From Amycolatopsis sp. WQ 127309 (GTDB lineage: Bacteria > Actinomycetota > Actinomycetes > Mycobacteriales > Pseudonocardiaceae), in NCBI RefSeq assembly GCF_023023025.1, contig NZ_CP095481.1, positions 5,593,001-5,657,000 on the forward strand: DNA of 64,000 bases, read 5' to 3'. Below the pieces are notes generated by a model. It searched no databases. It was given only the letters and a program-made list of their open reading frames with translations, and was not told the origin of the DNA. Shown one piece after another: positions 1 to 12,920 of this stretch. The position numbers and the translations under genes were made by a program. Each line of letters opens with the position of its first letter. The first letter of the stretch is position 1.

Positions 1-1
1 C

Positions 2-160
2 GGCTGGGAGGCGACCGCGACGGCGCTGGGCGTGCACCGCAACAGCGTCCGGCACCGGATCGCCCAGGTGGAACGCGCGCTCGACGTGGACCTGGCGGAC
101 CCGGAGACCCGGATGCGGCTGTGGTTCGCCCTGCGCTGGGCCACACATGACGTGACCTAG
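2..160 (+). CDS. C-terminal fragment of a PucR-family transcriptional regulator (cut by window start)
   Basis: Only the last 52 residues are present. They form the helix-turn-helix that ends PucR/CdaR regulators: 'ALGVHRNSVRHRIAQVERAL' is the recognition helix pattern, followed by a short tail rich in Leu, Trp and Arg. Proteins of this family sense a metabolite through an upstream domain and usually control a neighbouring catabolic gene set, but the ligand-binding part and most of the gene lie outside the window. The gene ends in TAG and the following 237 bases hold no convincing gene. The full PucR at 36421-37983 is a different family member with the same 'NVHPNTVRYRVRR' type of helix. Confidence 0.8.
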   Translation, partial: GWEATATALGVHRNSVRHRIAQVERALDVDLADPETRMRLWFALRWATHDVT

Positions 161-397
161 CCGGTCGACGCCTGCCGTAACACGTGCCGGTCCGGCGACG
201 ACTCGGCCGCCGCCGGTCAGGTGGCCGGCGGGAATGACCGGCGCCACCATCGAAGACGGCAACGGCACGACGATCGACCGGACCTTCAACTCCGCGGCGG
301 ACTTCCTGAGCTCGGGCCGACCTCCTCCCGGCCGAGCCACACCCGACGCACACGGTCCTTAAAGGGCACTCTCAGGAAAATATGGGATTGTGGTCCG

Positions 398-1075
398 GTG
401 CGAGTTTTGGTAGTCGAGGACGAAGAACCCCTGGCCGACGCGATCGCCCGTGGCTTGCGCCGCGAAGGCATGGCGGTGGACGTCGCGCTCACGGGTGACG
501 ACGGTCACGAGAAGGCCGCCGTCACGCGGTACGACGTCGTGTTGCTGGACCGGGACCTGCCCGGGATGTCCGGTGACGAGCTGTGCCGCGAGATCGTCGC
601 GTCCGGCGAGCTGACGCGGGTGCTGATGCTGACCGCGAGCAGTTCGGTGTCGGACCGGGTCGAGGGGCTGTCGCTCGGGGCCGACGACTACCTCGCGAAA
701 CCGTTCGCCTTCCCCGAGCTGGTCGCGCGGGTGCGGGCGCTGGGCCGCCGCGCCACGCCGGCCGCGCCGCCGTTGCTGACGGCCGGGGACGTCGAGCTGG
801 ACCCGGCGAAGCGCACCGTGCGCCGCGCCAGCGGGCCGGTCGAGCTGACCCGCAAGGAGTTCGGCGTCCTCGAGGTGCTGCTCTCGGCCGCCGGTTCGGT
901 GGTCAGCAGCGAAGAGCTGCTCGAACGGGTCTGGGACGAGAACGCCGACCCGTTCACCACGACCGTCCGGGTCACCGTCATGACGCTGCGCAAGAAGCTC
1001 GGCGAGCCGGGGATCATCGAGACGGTCGTCGGCTCCGGGTACCGGGTGCCGGAGCCCGGCACGCCGCGCGCGTGA
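398..1075 (+). CDS. OmpR/PhoB-family response regulator
   Basis: A 225-aa two-component regulator. The receiver domain (about 1-115) has the acidic pair E7/D8, phospho-acceptor D51 in 'VVLLDRDLPG' and the conserved Lys in 'YLAKPF'. The winged-helix DNA-binding domain (about 130-220) shows 'LTRKEFGVLEVLL' and 'TVRVTVMTLRKKLG'. I chose GTG at 398 because the receiver begins there ('VRVLVVEDEE'); the open frame extends upstream to 221 but that stretch is Arg-rich and unlike any receiver. The stop overlaps the start of the histidine kinase by 4 nt, so the two are translationally coupled and form one signalling pair. The signal is unknown. Confidence 0.93.
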   Translation: MRVLVVEDEEPLADAIARGLRREGMAVDVALTGDDGHEKAAVTRYDVVLLDRDLPGMSGDELCREIVASGELTRVLMLTASSSVSDRVEGLSLGADDYLAKPFAFPELVARVRALGRRATPAAPPLLTAGDVELDPAKRTVRRASGPVELTRKEFGVLEVLLSAAGSVVSSEELLERVWDENADPFTTTVRVTVMTLRKKLGEPGIIETVVGSGYRVPEPGTPRA

Positions 1076-2196
1076 ACCTGCCGGGCACCCGCAGCCTCCG
1101 CGCCCGGATCACCCTGCTGGCGACCGTGCTGGTCGCCGCCGTCAGCCTGCTGCTGCTCTGGCTGGCCTGGACGCTGGTACGGGACTCGCTCGACGCGGTC
1201 CCGCAGATGCCGCCGGGCAGCACCGTGGTCGTCGACGGCTTCCAGGTGGACGCCTCGACGCTCGCGGAGCACCTGCGCGTGCACGCCCGCAACCGGATGC
1301 TGCTGTTCGGGTCGCTGGCGTTCCTGCTGGTGGTCGCGGCCGCGGCGATCCTCGCCTGGACGTTCACCTCGCGCGTGCTGCTGCCGCTGCGCGAGATCAC
1401 CGGCACGGCGCGGCGGCTGTCGGTCGAGTCGATGGGGGAGCGGATCGGCGAGGTCCGCCCGCGCGACGAGCTGGCCGAGCTGGCCGGCACGTTCGACGAC
1501 ATGCTCGACCGGCTGCAGGCCGCGTTCGACGCGCAACGCCACTTCGTCGCGAACGCGAGCCACGAGCTGCGGACGCCGTTGTCGGTGATCCGCACGGAAC
1601 TGGACGTCACGCTCGCCGACGAGGAAGCCGACGTCGCCGAGCTGCGCCGGATGGGCGGCGTGGTCCGCGACGCGACCGAACGCGCCGGCCAGCTCGTCAA
1701 CTCGCTGCTGCTGCTGGCCCGCACGGACGGCGCGGGCCTCGGCGTCCGCGAGCCGGTGGACCTGGTGGTGGTCGTCGACCGCGCCTGGCGCTCGGCCCGC
1801 GTCGAGGCCGAGCAGCGCGGGATCCGGGCGTCGTTCACGATGGCGCCGGCGCCCACGTTCGGCGATCCCGCGCTGCTGGAACGGATCGCGGGCAACCTGC
1901 TGGAGAACGCCGTGCGCCACAACGTCGAGCACGGCTGGCTGGACGTCACGACCCAGCCGGGCCCGCAGTGGTCGGTGCTGCGGGTCCGCTCGTCGGGTGG
2001 CCTCGTGGACCCGGCCGCGGTGCCGGAGCTGTTCGAGCCGTTCCGCCGCGCGGGCGTGGCCCGCACGGCCCGGTTCGGCGCGGGACTGGGGTTGTCGATC
2101 GTCCGCGCGGCGGTCGCGGCGCACGGCGGGAGCGTGGCGGCGGAGCCGATCGTCGGCGGCGGGCTGGCGGTGACGGTGCACCTGCCCGTCGGCTAG
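1072..2196 (+). CDS. Two-component sensor histidine kinase
   Basis: A 374-aa membrane kinase that partners the preceding regulator. Transmembrane segment 1 is about residues 13-36 and segment 2 about 78-97, enclosing a short extracytoplasmic loop of about 40 residues. HAMP follows (about 98-150), then the dimerisation/phosphotransfer domain with H164 in 'NASHELRTPLS', and an HATPase domain with the N box 'NLLENAVRHN' and G box 'GAGLGLSIV'. The GTG start at 1072 is set by the GTGA overlap with the regulator. The short sensor loop suggests detection at or within the membrane rather than binding of a large ligand; this is inference. Confidence 0.92.
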   Translation: MNLPGTRSLRARITLLATVLVAAVSLLLLWLAWTLVRDSLDAVPQMPPGSTVVVDGFQVDASTLAEHLRVHARNRMLLFGSLAFLLVVAAAAILAWTFTSRVLLPLREITGTARRLSVESMGERIGEVRPRDELAELAGTFDDMLDRLQAAFDAQRHFVANASHELRTPLSVIRTELDVTLADEEADVAELRRMGGVVRDATERAGQLVNSLLLLARTDGAGLGVREPVDLVVVVDRAWRSARVEAEQRGIRASFTMAPAPTFGDPALLERIAGNLLENAVRHNVEHGWLDVTTQPGPQWSVLRVRSSGGLVDPAAVPELFEPFRRAGVARTARFGAGLGLSIVRAAVAAHGGSVAAEPIVGGGLAVTVHLPVG

Positions 2197-2224
2197 CGGT
2201 CGCGCGCGAAGAGCCGGGTGTGCT

Positions 2225-2755
2225 GTGATTCCTGGCGTGGACGCGAAACCGCGGTCGTTGCCCCGGATCCTGGTGCCGGTCGTCGCGGTGGCCCTGGCCG
2301 CCGGGGTCGGGCTGGCGTTCTTCGTCGCGGCGCTGCTGCGGCCGCCCGATCTGCCGGTGGACACGAACCCCGGGCCGCTGGCCGGGCACAACCTCTGCGC
2401 GTCGGTCGCGGTGTACTTCCGGACCGACGAGGAGATGCGGGACGCCGCGGGAAGGTTCCGCGACGACCCGAAGGCGCGGCGGGTGTTCGTCCAGACCAAA
2501 GCGGAGGCGTTCGCCCGGTTCAAGGACGTCTTCAAGGACCAGCCCGAATTGCTGCAGCTGACCACGCCGGACGCGTTGCCCGCGTCGGTGTCGCTGCTCG
2601 CGGTGCCCGGCACGGACCTGGACGCCTGGGCGCGGGAGCTGCACGCCCGCTTCCCGAACGCCGACCAGGTGCAGGTCAACGACCTGAACGCGGCGGCGAC
2701 GCGGCTGAAGGTCACCGCACCGCCGCCGAAGTGCCCCCGGGAGGGCGAGTACTGA
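2225..2755 (+). CDS. Single-pass membrane protein with FtsX-extracellular-like domain
   Basis: A 176-aa protein with an N-terminal anchor (about residues 17-39, 'VPVVAVALAAGVGLAFFVAAL') and an exported domain. The exported part reads 'VYFRTDEEMRDAAGRF', then 'FKDVFKDQPELLQ', then 'ALPASVSL', which resembles the extracellular domain of FtsX. There is no four-helix permease core, so it is not FtsX itself. Such stand-alone domains are found in actinobacteria; their role is not established. GTG 2225 or GTG 2237 could be the start. It is 28 bases after the kinase gene and may be read with it. A strong hairpin at 2758-2813 closes the transcript. Confidence 0.6.
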   Translation: MIPGVDAKPRSLPRILVPVVAVALAAGVGLAFFVAALLRPPDLPVDTNPGPLAGHNLCASVAVYFRTDEEMRDAAGRFRDDPKARRVFVQTKAEAFARFKDVFKDQPELLQLTTPDALPASVSLLAVPGTDLDAWARELHARFPNADQVQVNDLNAAATRLKVTAPPPKCPREGEY

Positions 2756-2757
2756 AA

Positions 2758-2813
2758 GCCGTGAAGGCCTCCTTACCGGCCATAAGAGCCGGTAAGGAGG
2801 CCTTCACGGCTTT
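2758..2813. terminator. Perfect 23-bp inverted repeat, bidirectional terminator-like hairpin (copy 1)
   Basis: Arms 2758-2780 and 2788-2810 are perfect reverse complements starting GCCGTGAAGGCCTCC; the 7-base loop is CATAAGA, followed by TTT on the plus strand and preceded by AAA, so T-runs follow in both directions. It lies between the convergent genes ending at 2755 and 2817. The same two arms occur at 40684-40736. Confidence 0.85.
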
Positions 2814-2816
2814 ACC

Positions 2817-4928
2817 TCAGGAAGCCGGGACCGACGCGACGCCGGGGGCGAGGAACGGCTTGCCGTTCATCCGCTCGGACACACCCGAGCGGTCCAGGTA
2901 CGGCGTGATGCCGCCGTTCCAGAACGGCCAGCCGGCGCCGAGGACCAGGCACAGGTCGATGTCCTGCGCCTCGGCGACGACGCCCTCGTCGAGCATGATC
3001 CGGATCTCCTCGGCGATGGCGGAAAGGGCGCGCTCACGCACCTGCTCCGCCGTCGACGGCTTGTCGCCCTGCGTCCACAGCTCGACGACCTCGGGGTCCG
3101 GCGACTGGTTGCCCTGGGCATCCCAGACCCAGACGCCCTTCTTGCCCGCCTTGACGAACTTGGCGAGGTTGTCGCTGACCGTGAACCGGTCCGGGTACGC
3201 CTCGTGCAGCGTCTCGCCGACGTGCAGCGCGATGGCCGGGCCGACGAGCTGCATCAGCGTCAGCGGCGACATCGGCAGGCCGAGCGGCTCGAGCGCGCTG
3301 TCGGCGACCTCGAACGGCGTGCCCTCGTCGACCGCCACCAGCACCTCGCCGAGGAAGCGCAGCAGGAGCCGGTTGACCACGAACGCCGAAGCGTCCTTCA
3401 CCAGCACGCTGGACTTCTTCAGCTGCTTGCCGACCGAGAACGCCGTCGCGAGCGACGCGTCGTCGGTCTGCTCGCCGCGGACGATCTCCAGCAGCGGCAG
3501 CACGGCCACCGGGTTGAAGAAGTGGAAGCCGACCACGCGCTCGGGGTGCTGCAGCTTCGACGCCATCGCGGTGATCGACAGCGACGACGTGTTGGTCGCC
3601 AGGATCGCTTCGGCGGAGACGTGCTGCTCCAGCTCGGCGAACACCTGCTGCTTGACGCCCAGCTCCTCGAACACGGCCTCGATGACGAAGTCGGCGTCGG
3701 CGAACGCGGCCTTGTCGAGCGAACCGGAGACCAGCGCCTTGAGCCGGTTGGCGCCGTCCGGGGAGACGCGCTTCTTGGCCAGCAGCTTGTCGATCTCGTC
3801 GTGGACGTACCCGACACCCTTGTCGACGCGCGCCTGGTCGACGTCGGTCAGCACGACCGGCACCTTGAGGCGGCGCACGAACAGCAGCGCGAGCTGGCTG
3901 GCCATCAGGCCGGCGCCGACGATGCCGACCTTGTTCACCTTGCGCGCCAGGTTCCTGTCCGGCGCGCCGGCCGGGCGCTTGGCGCGCTTGTTGACCAGGT
4001 TGAACGAGTACAGCCCGGCGCGCAGGACGTCGGACATGAGCAGCTCGGCCAAGCCGTCGGTCTCCGCCGCGTAGCCCCGGTCGAGGTCGTTCTCGCGGGC
4101 CAGCTCCAGCAGCTCGACGGCCTTGGTCGCGCCCGGCGACGCGCCGTGCGTGCGACCGTCCACAAGGGACTTGGCCCGCGCGATGGCGTTGTCCCACTCC
4201 GCGCCGCGGTCGATCTCGCGACGGGCCGGGGTGATCTCGCCGTTGACCACGCGAGCCAGCCACAGCAGCGACTGCTCGAGGTAGTCCGCCGAGCCGAAGA
4301 CGGCGTCGACGATGCCCAGCTCGGCCGTCTTCTTGACGGTGAGCATCTTGTTCTGCGCCAAGGCGTTCTCGATGATCACCGTGACGGCGGCGTCCGGCCC
4401 GATGAGGTTCGGCAGCAGCTGCGTGCCGCCCCAGCCCGGGAACAGGCCGAGGAAGACCTCGGGGAACGCGATCGCGGCGGTGTTCTCCGAGAGCGTCCGG
4501 TAGTGGCATGACAGCGCCAGCTCGAGGCCGCCGCCCATGACCGCGCCGTTGACGAACCCGAACGTCGGGATCTTCGTCTCGGTGAGGCGGCGGAAGACGT
4601 CGTGCCCGGTCTGGGCGATCTCGCGCGCCAGCTTCGGGTCGCTCACGGACTCGACACCCGAGAGGTCCGCGCCGACGGCGAAGATGAACGGCTTGCCGGT
4701 GACGGCGATCGCGGCCGGCTCGGCCTCGAACGCCTTGTCCAGTGCGGTGTTGAGCGACACGAGCCCCTGCGGGCCGAAGGTGTTCGGCCGGGTGTGGTCG
4801 TGGCCGTTGTCGAGGGTGATCAGGGCGACCGGTTTGGTGAGCCCGGGCACCTTGACCAGCCGCGTGACGGCATTGGTGACGACCTCGTCGGGGAACGCGG
4901 CCTTCGCTTCTTCAGCGGTGAAAGTCAT
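2817..4928 (-). CDS. Multifunctional fatty-acid oxidation protein, enoyl-CoA hydratase / 3-hydroxyacyl-CoA dehydrogenase (FadB/FadJ type)
   Basis: A 703-aa enzyme for two steps of beta-oxidation. The N-terminal crotonase domain (about 1-230) has the oxyanion-hole region 'GFVNGAVMGGGLELALSC' and 'FPEVFLGLFPGWGGTQ'. The NAD-binding dehydrogenase domain begins at about 325 with 'KVGIVGAGLMASQLALLF' and includes 'ANTSSLSIT' type and 'GFHFFNPV' motifs; C-terminal dehydrogenase helices follow. Start ATG 4928 overlaps the TAA of the upstream thiolase gene (TAATG), which implies coupled translation and fits the usual alpha/beta subunit pair of the trifunctional complex. The longer open frame to 5846 is antisense-like shadow of the thiolase. 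Confidence 0.94.
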   Translation of the reverse strand: MTFTAEEAKAAFPDEVVTNAVTRLVKVPGLTKPVALITLDNGHDHTRPNTFGPQGLVSLNTALDKAFEAEPAAIAVTGKPFIFAVGADLSGVESVSDPKLAREIAQTGHDVFRRLTETKIPTFGFVNGAVMGGGLELALSCHYRTLSENTAAIAFPEVFLGLFPGWGGTQLLPNLIGPDAAVTVIIENALAQNKMLTVKKTAELGIVDAVFGSADYLEQSLLWLARVVNGEITPARREIDRGAEWDNAIARAKSLVDGRTHGASPGATKAVELLELARENDLDRGYAAETDGLAELLMSDVLRAGLYSFNLVNKRAKRPAGAPDRNLARKVNKVGIVGAGLMASQLALLFVRRLKVPVVLTDVDQARVDKGVGYVHDEIDKLLAKKRVSPDGANRLKALVSGSLDKAAFADADFVIEAVFEELGVKQQVFAELEQHVSAEAILATNTSSLSITAMASKLQHPERVVGFHFFNPVAVLPLLEIVRGEQTDDASLATAFSVGKQLKKSSVLVKDASAFVVNRLLLRFLGEVLVAVDEGTPFEVADSALEPLGLPMSPLTLMQLVGPAIALHVGETLHEAYPDRFTVSDNLAKFVKAGKKGVWVWDAQGNQSPDPEVVELWTQGDKPSTAEQVRERALSAIAEEIRIMLDEGVVAEAQDIDLCLVLGAGWPFWNGGITPYLDRSGVSERMNGKPFLAPGVASVPAS

Positions 4929-6160
4929 TACTTCGCCCCCTCGAACGCCGGGTTCTCCCAGATCACGGTGCCGCCCATGCCGATGCCGATGCACATGGTG
5001 GTGATGCCGTACTGCACGTCGGGCCGCTCGGCGAACTGGCGCGCGAGCTGCGTCATCAGCCGGACGCCGGAGGAGGCCAGCGGGTGGCCGCAGGCGATCG
5101 CGCCGCCCCACTGGTTGACGCGCGGGTCGTCGTCGGCGATGCCGAAGTGGTCGAGGAAGGCCAGCACCTGCACGGCAAAGGCCTCGTTGATCTCGAACAG
5201 GCCGATGTCGTCGATGGAGAGGCCCGTGCGCTTGAACAGCTTCTCGGTGGCCGGTACCGGGCCGATGCCCATGACCTCGGGCTCGACGCCGGCGAAGGAG
5301 TAGCCGACCAGCCGCATCGCGACAGGCAGGCCCAGCTCGCGGGCGGTGTCCTCGTCGGCCAGCAGCGACGCGGTCGCGCCGTCGTTGAGGCCCGCGGCGT
5401 TGCCGGCGGTGATCCGGCCGTGCGGGCGGAACGGCGTCTTCAGCCCGGCGAGGGTCTCGAGGGTGGTGCCGGGCCGCGGCGGCTCGTCCTCGGTGGCCAG
5501 GCCCCAGCCCAGTTCCTTCGAACGCGTGGCGACCGGAACCAGTTCGGGGCCGATCTTGCCGGTCTTGACGGCTTCGGCGTAGCGCTCCTGGCTGCGCGCG
5601 GCGAACGTGTCGGTGCGCAGCTTGGTGATGTCCGGGAACCGGTCGTGCAGGTTCTCGGCGGTCTGGCCCATGACGAGCGCGGTCGGGTCGACCAGCTTGT
5701 CGGCGATGATCCGCGGGTTCGGGTCGACGCCTTCGCCCATCGGGTGGCGGCCCATGTGCTCGACGCCGCCGGCGATCGCGATGTCGTAGGCGCCGAAGCC
5801 GATGCCGGACGCGGTGGTCGTGACGGCCGTCATGGCGCCGGCGCACATCCGGTCGAGGGCGAAACCGGGCACCGACTTCGGCAGCCCGGCGAGCAGCGCG
5901 GCGGTGCGGCCGATGGTCAGGCCCTGGTCGCCGATCTGCGTGGTGGCGGCGATGGCCACCTCGTCGACGCGCTCGGGCGGCAGCTCCGGGTGCCGCCGCA
6001 GCAGCTCCCGGATGGCGTTGACGACCAGGTCGTCGGCGCGGGTCCCGGCGTAGATGCCCTTGTCGCCGGCCTTGCCGAAGGGGGTCCGTACCCCCTCGAC
6101 GAAGGCGACGTTGCGTACCCCTCGCGCGTTCGGCGCAAGCGGCGTTGCTGGTGCGGCCAC
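4928..6160 (-). CDS. Acetyl-CoA C-acyltransferase (thiolase), FadA/FadI type
   Basis: A 410-aa thiolase that cleaves 3-ketoacyl-CoA. The acyl-accepting C106 sits in 'LDRMCAGAMTAV', H359 in 'ACGHPLASSGVR' and the second catalytic C390 in the C-terminal 'CIGIGMGG'; 'NEAFAVQ' is at about 325. Length and residue positions match the family. GTG at 6160 is the start. It is the first gene of a two-gene operon with the FadB-like protein, so together they give hydratase, dehydrogenase and thiolase activities. No regulator is adjacent. Confidence 0.95.
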   Translation of the reverse strand: MAAPATPLAPNARGVRNVAFVEGVRTPFGKAGDKGIYAGTRADDLVVNAIRELLRRHPELPPERVDEVAIAATTQIGDQGLTIGRTAALLAGLPKSVPGFALDRMCAGAMTAVTTTASGIGFGAYDIAIAGGVEHMGRHPMGEGVDPNPRIIADKLVDPTALVMGQTAENLHDRFPDITKLRTDTFAARSQERYAEAVKTGKIGPELVPVATRSKELGWGLATEDEPPRPGTTLETLAGLKTPFRPHGRITAGNAAGLNDGATASLLADEDTARELGLPVAMRLVGYSFAGVEPEVMGIGPVPATEKLFKRTGLSIDDIGLFEINEAFAVQVLAFLDHFGIADDDPRVNQWGGAIACGHPLASSGVRLMTQLARQFAERPDVQYGITTMCIGIGMGGTVIWENPAFEGAK

Positions 6161-6267
6161 GAATACTCCATCAAGTCGACAGGGTTGACAGCCGCAGAGT
6201 AGCCCTTGTTACCCGTGGGTAACCAGTGGTGTGGCCCGGTCGAGTGGGGTAAGGCACACTCACGGGG

Positions 6268-6480
6268 TCATCGTCTGTCCCTTGACGAGCCAGGCGAGCC
6301 CGAACGCCCGCACCAGAAAGCGCCTCGCTGTTCGGAGTGCTCGCCGTCGCGGGGAACCAGCCGCAGGCAGAAGCAGGCCAGGCTCAGGAAGAACACCGTG
6401 GCGAACGCGAGGTGCAGGACGCCGGCGGTCCGGTCCCAGCCCGAGACGTCGCCGCCCGGGGGTGTGGTCGCCGTCGTCAT
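6268..6480 (-). CDS. Possible small membrane protein, 70 aa
   Basis: ATG 6480 is preceded by a GGAAG at a workable distance. The product has one hydrophobic segment ('TAGVLHLAFATVFFLSLACFCL', written as about residues 16-37) and a polar, Arg/Ser/Gly-rich tail. I do not recognise a family. The tail looks like low-quality coding sequence, so the gene may be real, degraded, or end earlier in evolution than it does now. It fills most of the gap between the thiolase and the next minus-strand gene. Confidence 0.35.
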   Translation of the reverse strand: MTTATTPPGGDVSGWDRTAGVLHLAFATVFFLSLACFCLRLVPRDGEHSEQRGAFWCGRSGSPGSSRDRR

Positions 6481-6540
6481 GGCCGCTTCCGGGAGTCGTC
6501 CGTGATTCATCGGCACACCCGCGGCGAAGTCTGAGGGTCG

Positions 6541-7773
6541 TTACCGAGCGGACGACCAGATCCGCAGCCGATCGTTACCCAGCTCGGCGAAGGTGCCGTC
6601 ACGGTGCGCGGTGGGCCGGAAGTCTTCGGCGAACCCGATCCGGGCGCCGGTGATGGGATCCCAGACCTCGAACCCGGCCTCGGCGGTGACGTGCAGCAGG
6701 CCGCGATGGGCCCACATCGCGCCGGCGGGCCCGGCGAACATCCCGATCCGGCGGTCGGCCCCGGCGTCGCGGAGCTCGACGCCGTCGAGCATCGGCTCGT
6801 CCTCGCCGATGCCTTGCAGCGCAACGGTGTTCTCGTCGACCCAGGCCATCGGCCGGTTCCAGCAGTAGCCGCGGTCGGCGAGCATGCGCCCGTGTTCGGG
6901 CGCGTGCCGCTCACCCGCGAGCCACGCCTCGCAGTCGATCGCCAGCGGCACCCCCACCGGGTGCCAGGCCCAGCCGTCGACGAGCAGGACGCGCCCGGAC
7001 GGGCTCGGCCGCAGCGCGCCGAAGAAGTAGTCGAGGTAGTGCTCGGGGTTCTCTTCACGGGTCGTGACGCGGTCGGTGAGCAGGCGGCCGGTGGCGGCGT
7101 CGAAGACGTCGAGCCGGTTCCAGTCGGTGGCCGCGACGACCAGCGGGCCGGTGCCGCCGTCGAGGAACGCGACGGGGAACCGGGTCGTGTCGGCGTGGTA
7201 GTCCTGCCGGTCCAGCGCCAGGGTCACCGCGCCCGAGGCGAGGTCGACGACCGCGCCGTGGCTGCCGTAGTCGGTGACCACGGCGGCGAACCGGCCGTCT
7301 CCGCTCGTGTACAGCGCCGGTCCGCGGACGTGGCCCGCCCACTCGCGCGGGGGTTCCGGCGGCACGTCGACCGGCCCGATGAGCCGGGGTTCGCCGTCGA
7401 TCTCGACCAGGCCTTCCGTGGTGAGCGCGAGCCAGCCGTCCGGCAGGGGCGCGAGGCACTGGTCGTTCAGCGGGGTGACCGGGCAGGACGTCGTCGTCCA
7501 GGCGCCGCGGAGGTCCCGGTCGTGCCGGAGGATCCCGGGGGTGCCGCGCCAGCCGAGGTCCGCATCGGCCTCGGCCCGGTCGAAGCAGCCGACGCACGCG
7601 TCGAGCAGTTCGGGGGCGTCGAGGTCGGCGCACGCCTTGCAGAGCAGGTCGTACCGGGTCGCGACGCCGGTGAGCACGCGGAAGCAGTCAGGTCCGTTGT
7701 CGGTGGTCAGATGGGCGCAGACACGCGCCCCGGCGGCCGGTGCGAGATGGCCGCACGATAGAGCTTTCACCAC
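6541..7773 (-). CDS. Uncharacterised protein with N-terminal Cys/His cluster and beta-propeller-like repeats
   Basis: A 410-aa soluble protein. The first 70 residues hold 'CGH', 'VCAHL', 'CKAC' and 'CVGCF', which could bind zinc. The rest reads as repeated strands with motifs such as 'GDGRFAAVVTDYG', 'DVFDAATGRLL', 'EVWDPITGARIGF' that recall WD40-like propeller blades. No enzyme motif is visible. It stands alone between the fatty-acid operon and the allophanate hydrolase and is separated from the latter by 27 bases, so it could be transcribed with the urea/guanidine operon, but nothing in it suggests a role there. Confidence 0.7.
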   Translation of the reverse strand: MVKALSCGHLAPAAGARVCAHLTTDNGPDCFRVLTGVATRYDLLCKACADLDAPELLDACVGCFDRAEADADLGWRGTPGILRHDRDLRGAWTTTSCPVTPLNDQCLAPLPDGWLALTTEGLVEIDGEPRLIGPVDVPPEPPREWAGHVRGPALYTSGDGRFAAVVTDYGSHGAVVDLASGAVTLALDRQDYHADTTRFPVAFLDGGTGPLVVAATDWNRLDVFDAATGRLLTDRVTTREENPEHYLDYFFGALRPSPSGRVLLVDGWAWHPVGVPLAIDCEAWLAGERHAPEHGRMLADRGYCWNRPMAWVDENTVALQGIGEDEPMLDGVELRDAGADRRIGMFAGPAGAMWAHRGLLHVTAEAGFEVWDPITGARIGFAEDFRPTAHRDGTFAELGNDRLRIWSSAR

Positions 7774-7800
7774 TCCAGTGTGCCCCGGCGCGCACCTGAT

Positions 7801-9392
7801 TTATCGCGCCGCCAGGTACGCCGGCCAGCCGCCGGTGGCGGAGATGTCCTTCGCGCTTTCGGTAGCCGACGGTTCGCACAGGAAGCCCGGCACCTCGCGG
7901 CCGTCCGTCAGTTCGACCTTGCCGATGGCCAGCGGCGACGGGATCCGCGAGACGAACTCGCCGAAGCCCCGCACGGGAAGCGACCAGACCTCCGCCGCCA
8001 CCGGCACGCCGTCCGCGGGGACGCGCACCAGGCCCGGCTTCGGTGGCACAGTGTCCAACGCGTACAGCCGGTACGAAGCCGCTGTGTCCACTTCGGACAC
8101 GAACCGGCCGCCGCGAGACGTCAGCTCGTGGTTCAGCGGCTGCCCGCGAAGGTGCGCGCCGACCACGACGATCGGGACACGCGCGCCCGGCAGCGAGGCC
8201 AGCGCCGTCAGCTTCAGGTCGTCGTGCGGAGCGCCGACCAGCATGACGCCGAACGGCCGCCCGGCCACCGTCCCCGCCGGGACCGCCAAGGCCGACAGCC
8301 CGAACAGGTTGGTGGAGTTGCTGAACCGGCCGAGGCGCGCGTTGACCGCGACCGGATCGGCGGCGACCTCGGCGAGGGTGGGGTGCTCGGTGGTCGTCGG
8401 GAGCAGGAGCGCGTCGACGCCGGCCAGCGTGGCCAGGGCTTCGGTGCGCAGCCCGGCCAGGGTGTCCTGGTCGGCGAACAGCCGGTGCGCGCGGATGTCC
8501 CGGGCGCCGGTGATGATGCCGTGCACCACGGGGTCGCAGTCGTCCGGGTGGGACTCCAGGAACTCGCCGACCGCCGTGTAGCGCTCGGCGACGAACGCGC
8601 CGCCGTACAAGAGGTGCGCCGCGTCCAGGAACGCCGAGATGTCCACAGTGGTCACTTCGGCGCCCGCCGCCGCGTAGTCCTCGACCGTCGCCGCGAACGC
8701 GTCCGCCCAGCCGGGCGCGAGCGGGCCGAGTTCCGCGGGCACGCCGATGCGGAACCGTCCCGTGTGGACCTGCGCGGGCTCGGCCAGGCACGTCAGCGCG
8801 AACGCCGCTTCCTCGACCGTCCGCGCGAAGAGCGAGACGCAGTCGATGCTGCGGCACGCGGGCACGACACCCTCGGTCGGCAGCAGGCCCGGCGTCGGCT
8901 TGAGCCCGACGATCCCGTTGAACGCCGCCGGTACCCGTCCGGAACCCGCGGTGTCGGTGCCCAAGGCCAGGTCGGCGATCCCGAGAGCCACCGCCACCGC
9001 CGATCCCGAGCTGGACCCGCCCGAGACGTACGCCGGGTCGACGGCGTTGCGGACCGCGCCGTACGGGCTGCGCGTGCCGACCAGCCCGGTCGCGAACTGG
9101 TCCAGGTTCGTCGTGCCGAGCACCAGCGCGCCGGCCGCCCGCAGCCGCGCCACGACCGGTGCGTCCGCGGCCGGCCGGTACGCGTACGCCGGGCAGCCCG
9201 CCGTCGTCGGCAGCCCGGCGACGTCGATGTTGCCCTTCACCGCGACGAGCGTCCCGTAGAGCGGCAGCCCGCGCTCTTCCAGCGTGGCCGCCTCGGCCAG
9301 CACGTCGGCTTCCGGCCGCAGGTCGATCCAGATCTCCGGCCGGTCGACCTGCTCGATCCGCCGGTAAGCCGCGCGCACCCGCTCCAGAAGGC

Positions 9393-9396
<4 letters not shown>
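7801..9396 (-). CDS. atzF: Allophanate hydrolase (AtzF-like amidase-signature enzyme)
   Basis: A 531-aa enzyme that hydrolyses allophanate to ammonia and CO2, the last step of the pathway in this operon. The amidase-signature catalytic triad is visible: Lys in 'VAVKGNID', cis-Ser in 'SGGSSSGSAV' and nucleophile Ser in 'GTDTAGSGRVP'. After about residue 430 a separate C-terminal domain typical of allophanate hydrolases follows ('GQPLNHELTSRGGRFV', 'PADGVPVAAEVW'). Its ATG overlaps the stop of the carboxylase by 4 nt (ATGA), giving tight coupling. Full length for the family. Confidence 0.92.

Positions 9397-12916
<3,520 letters not shown>

Positions 12917-12920
<4 letters not shown>

Noticed and set aside
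234..362. 42-codon open frame upstream of the response regulator, with a GGCGGGA before its ATG
   Set aside because: The peptide has no recognisable pattern and ends in Pro/Arg-rich sequence; too short to separate from chance.
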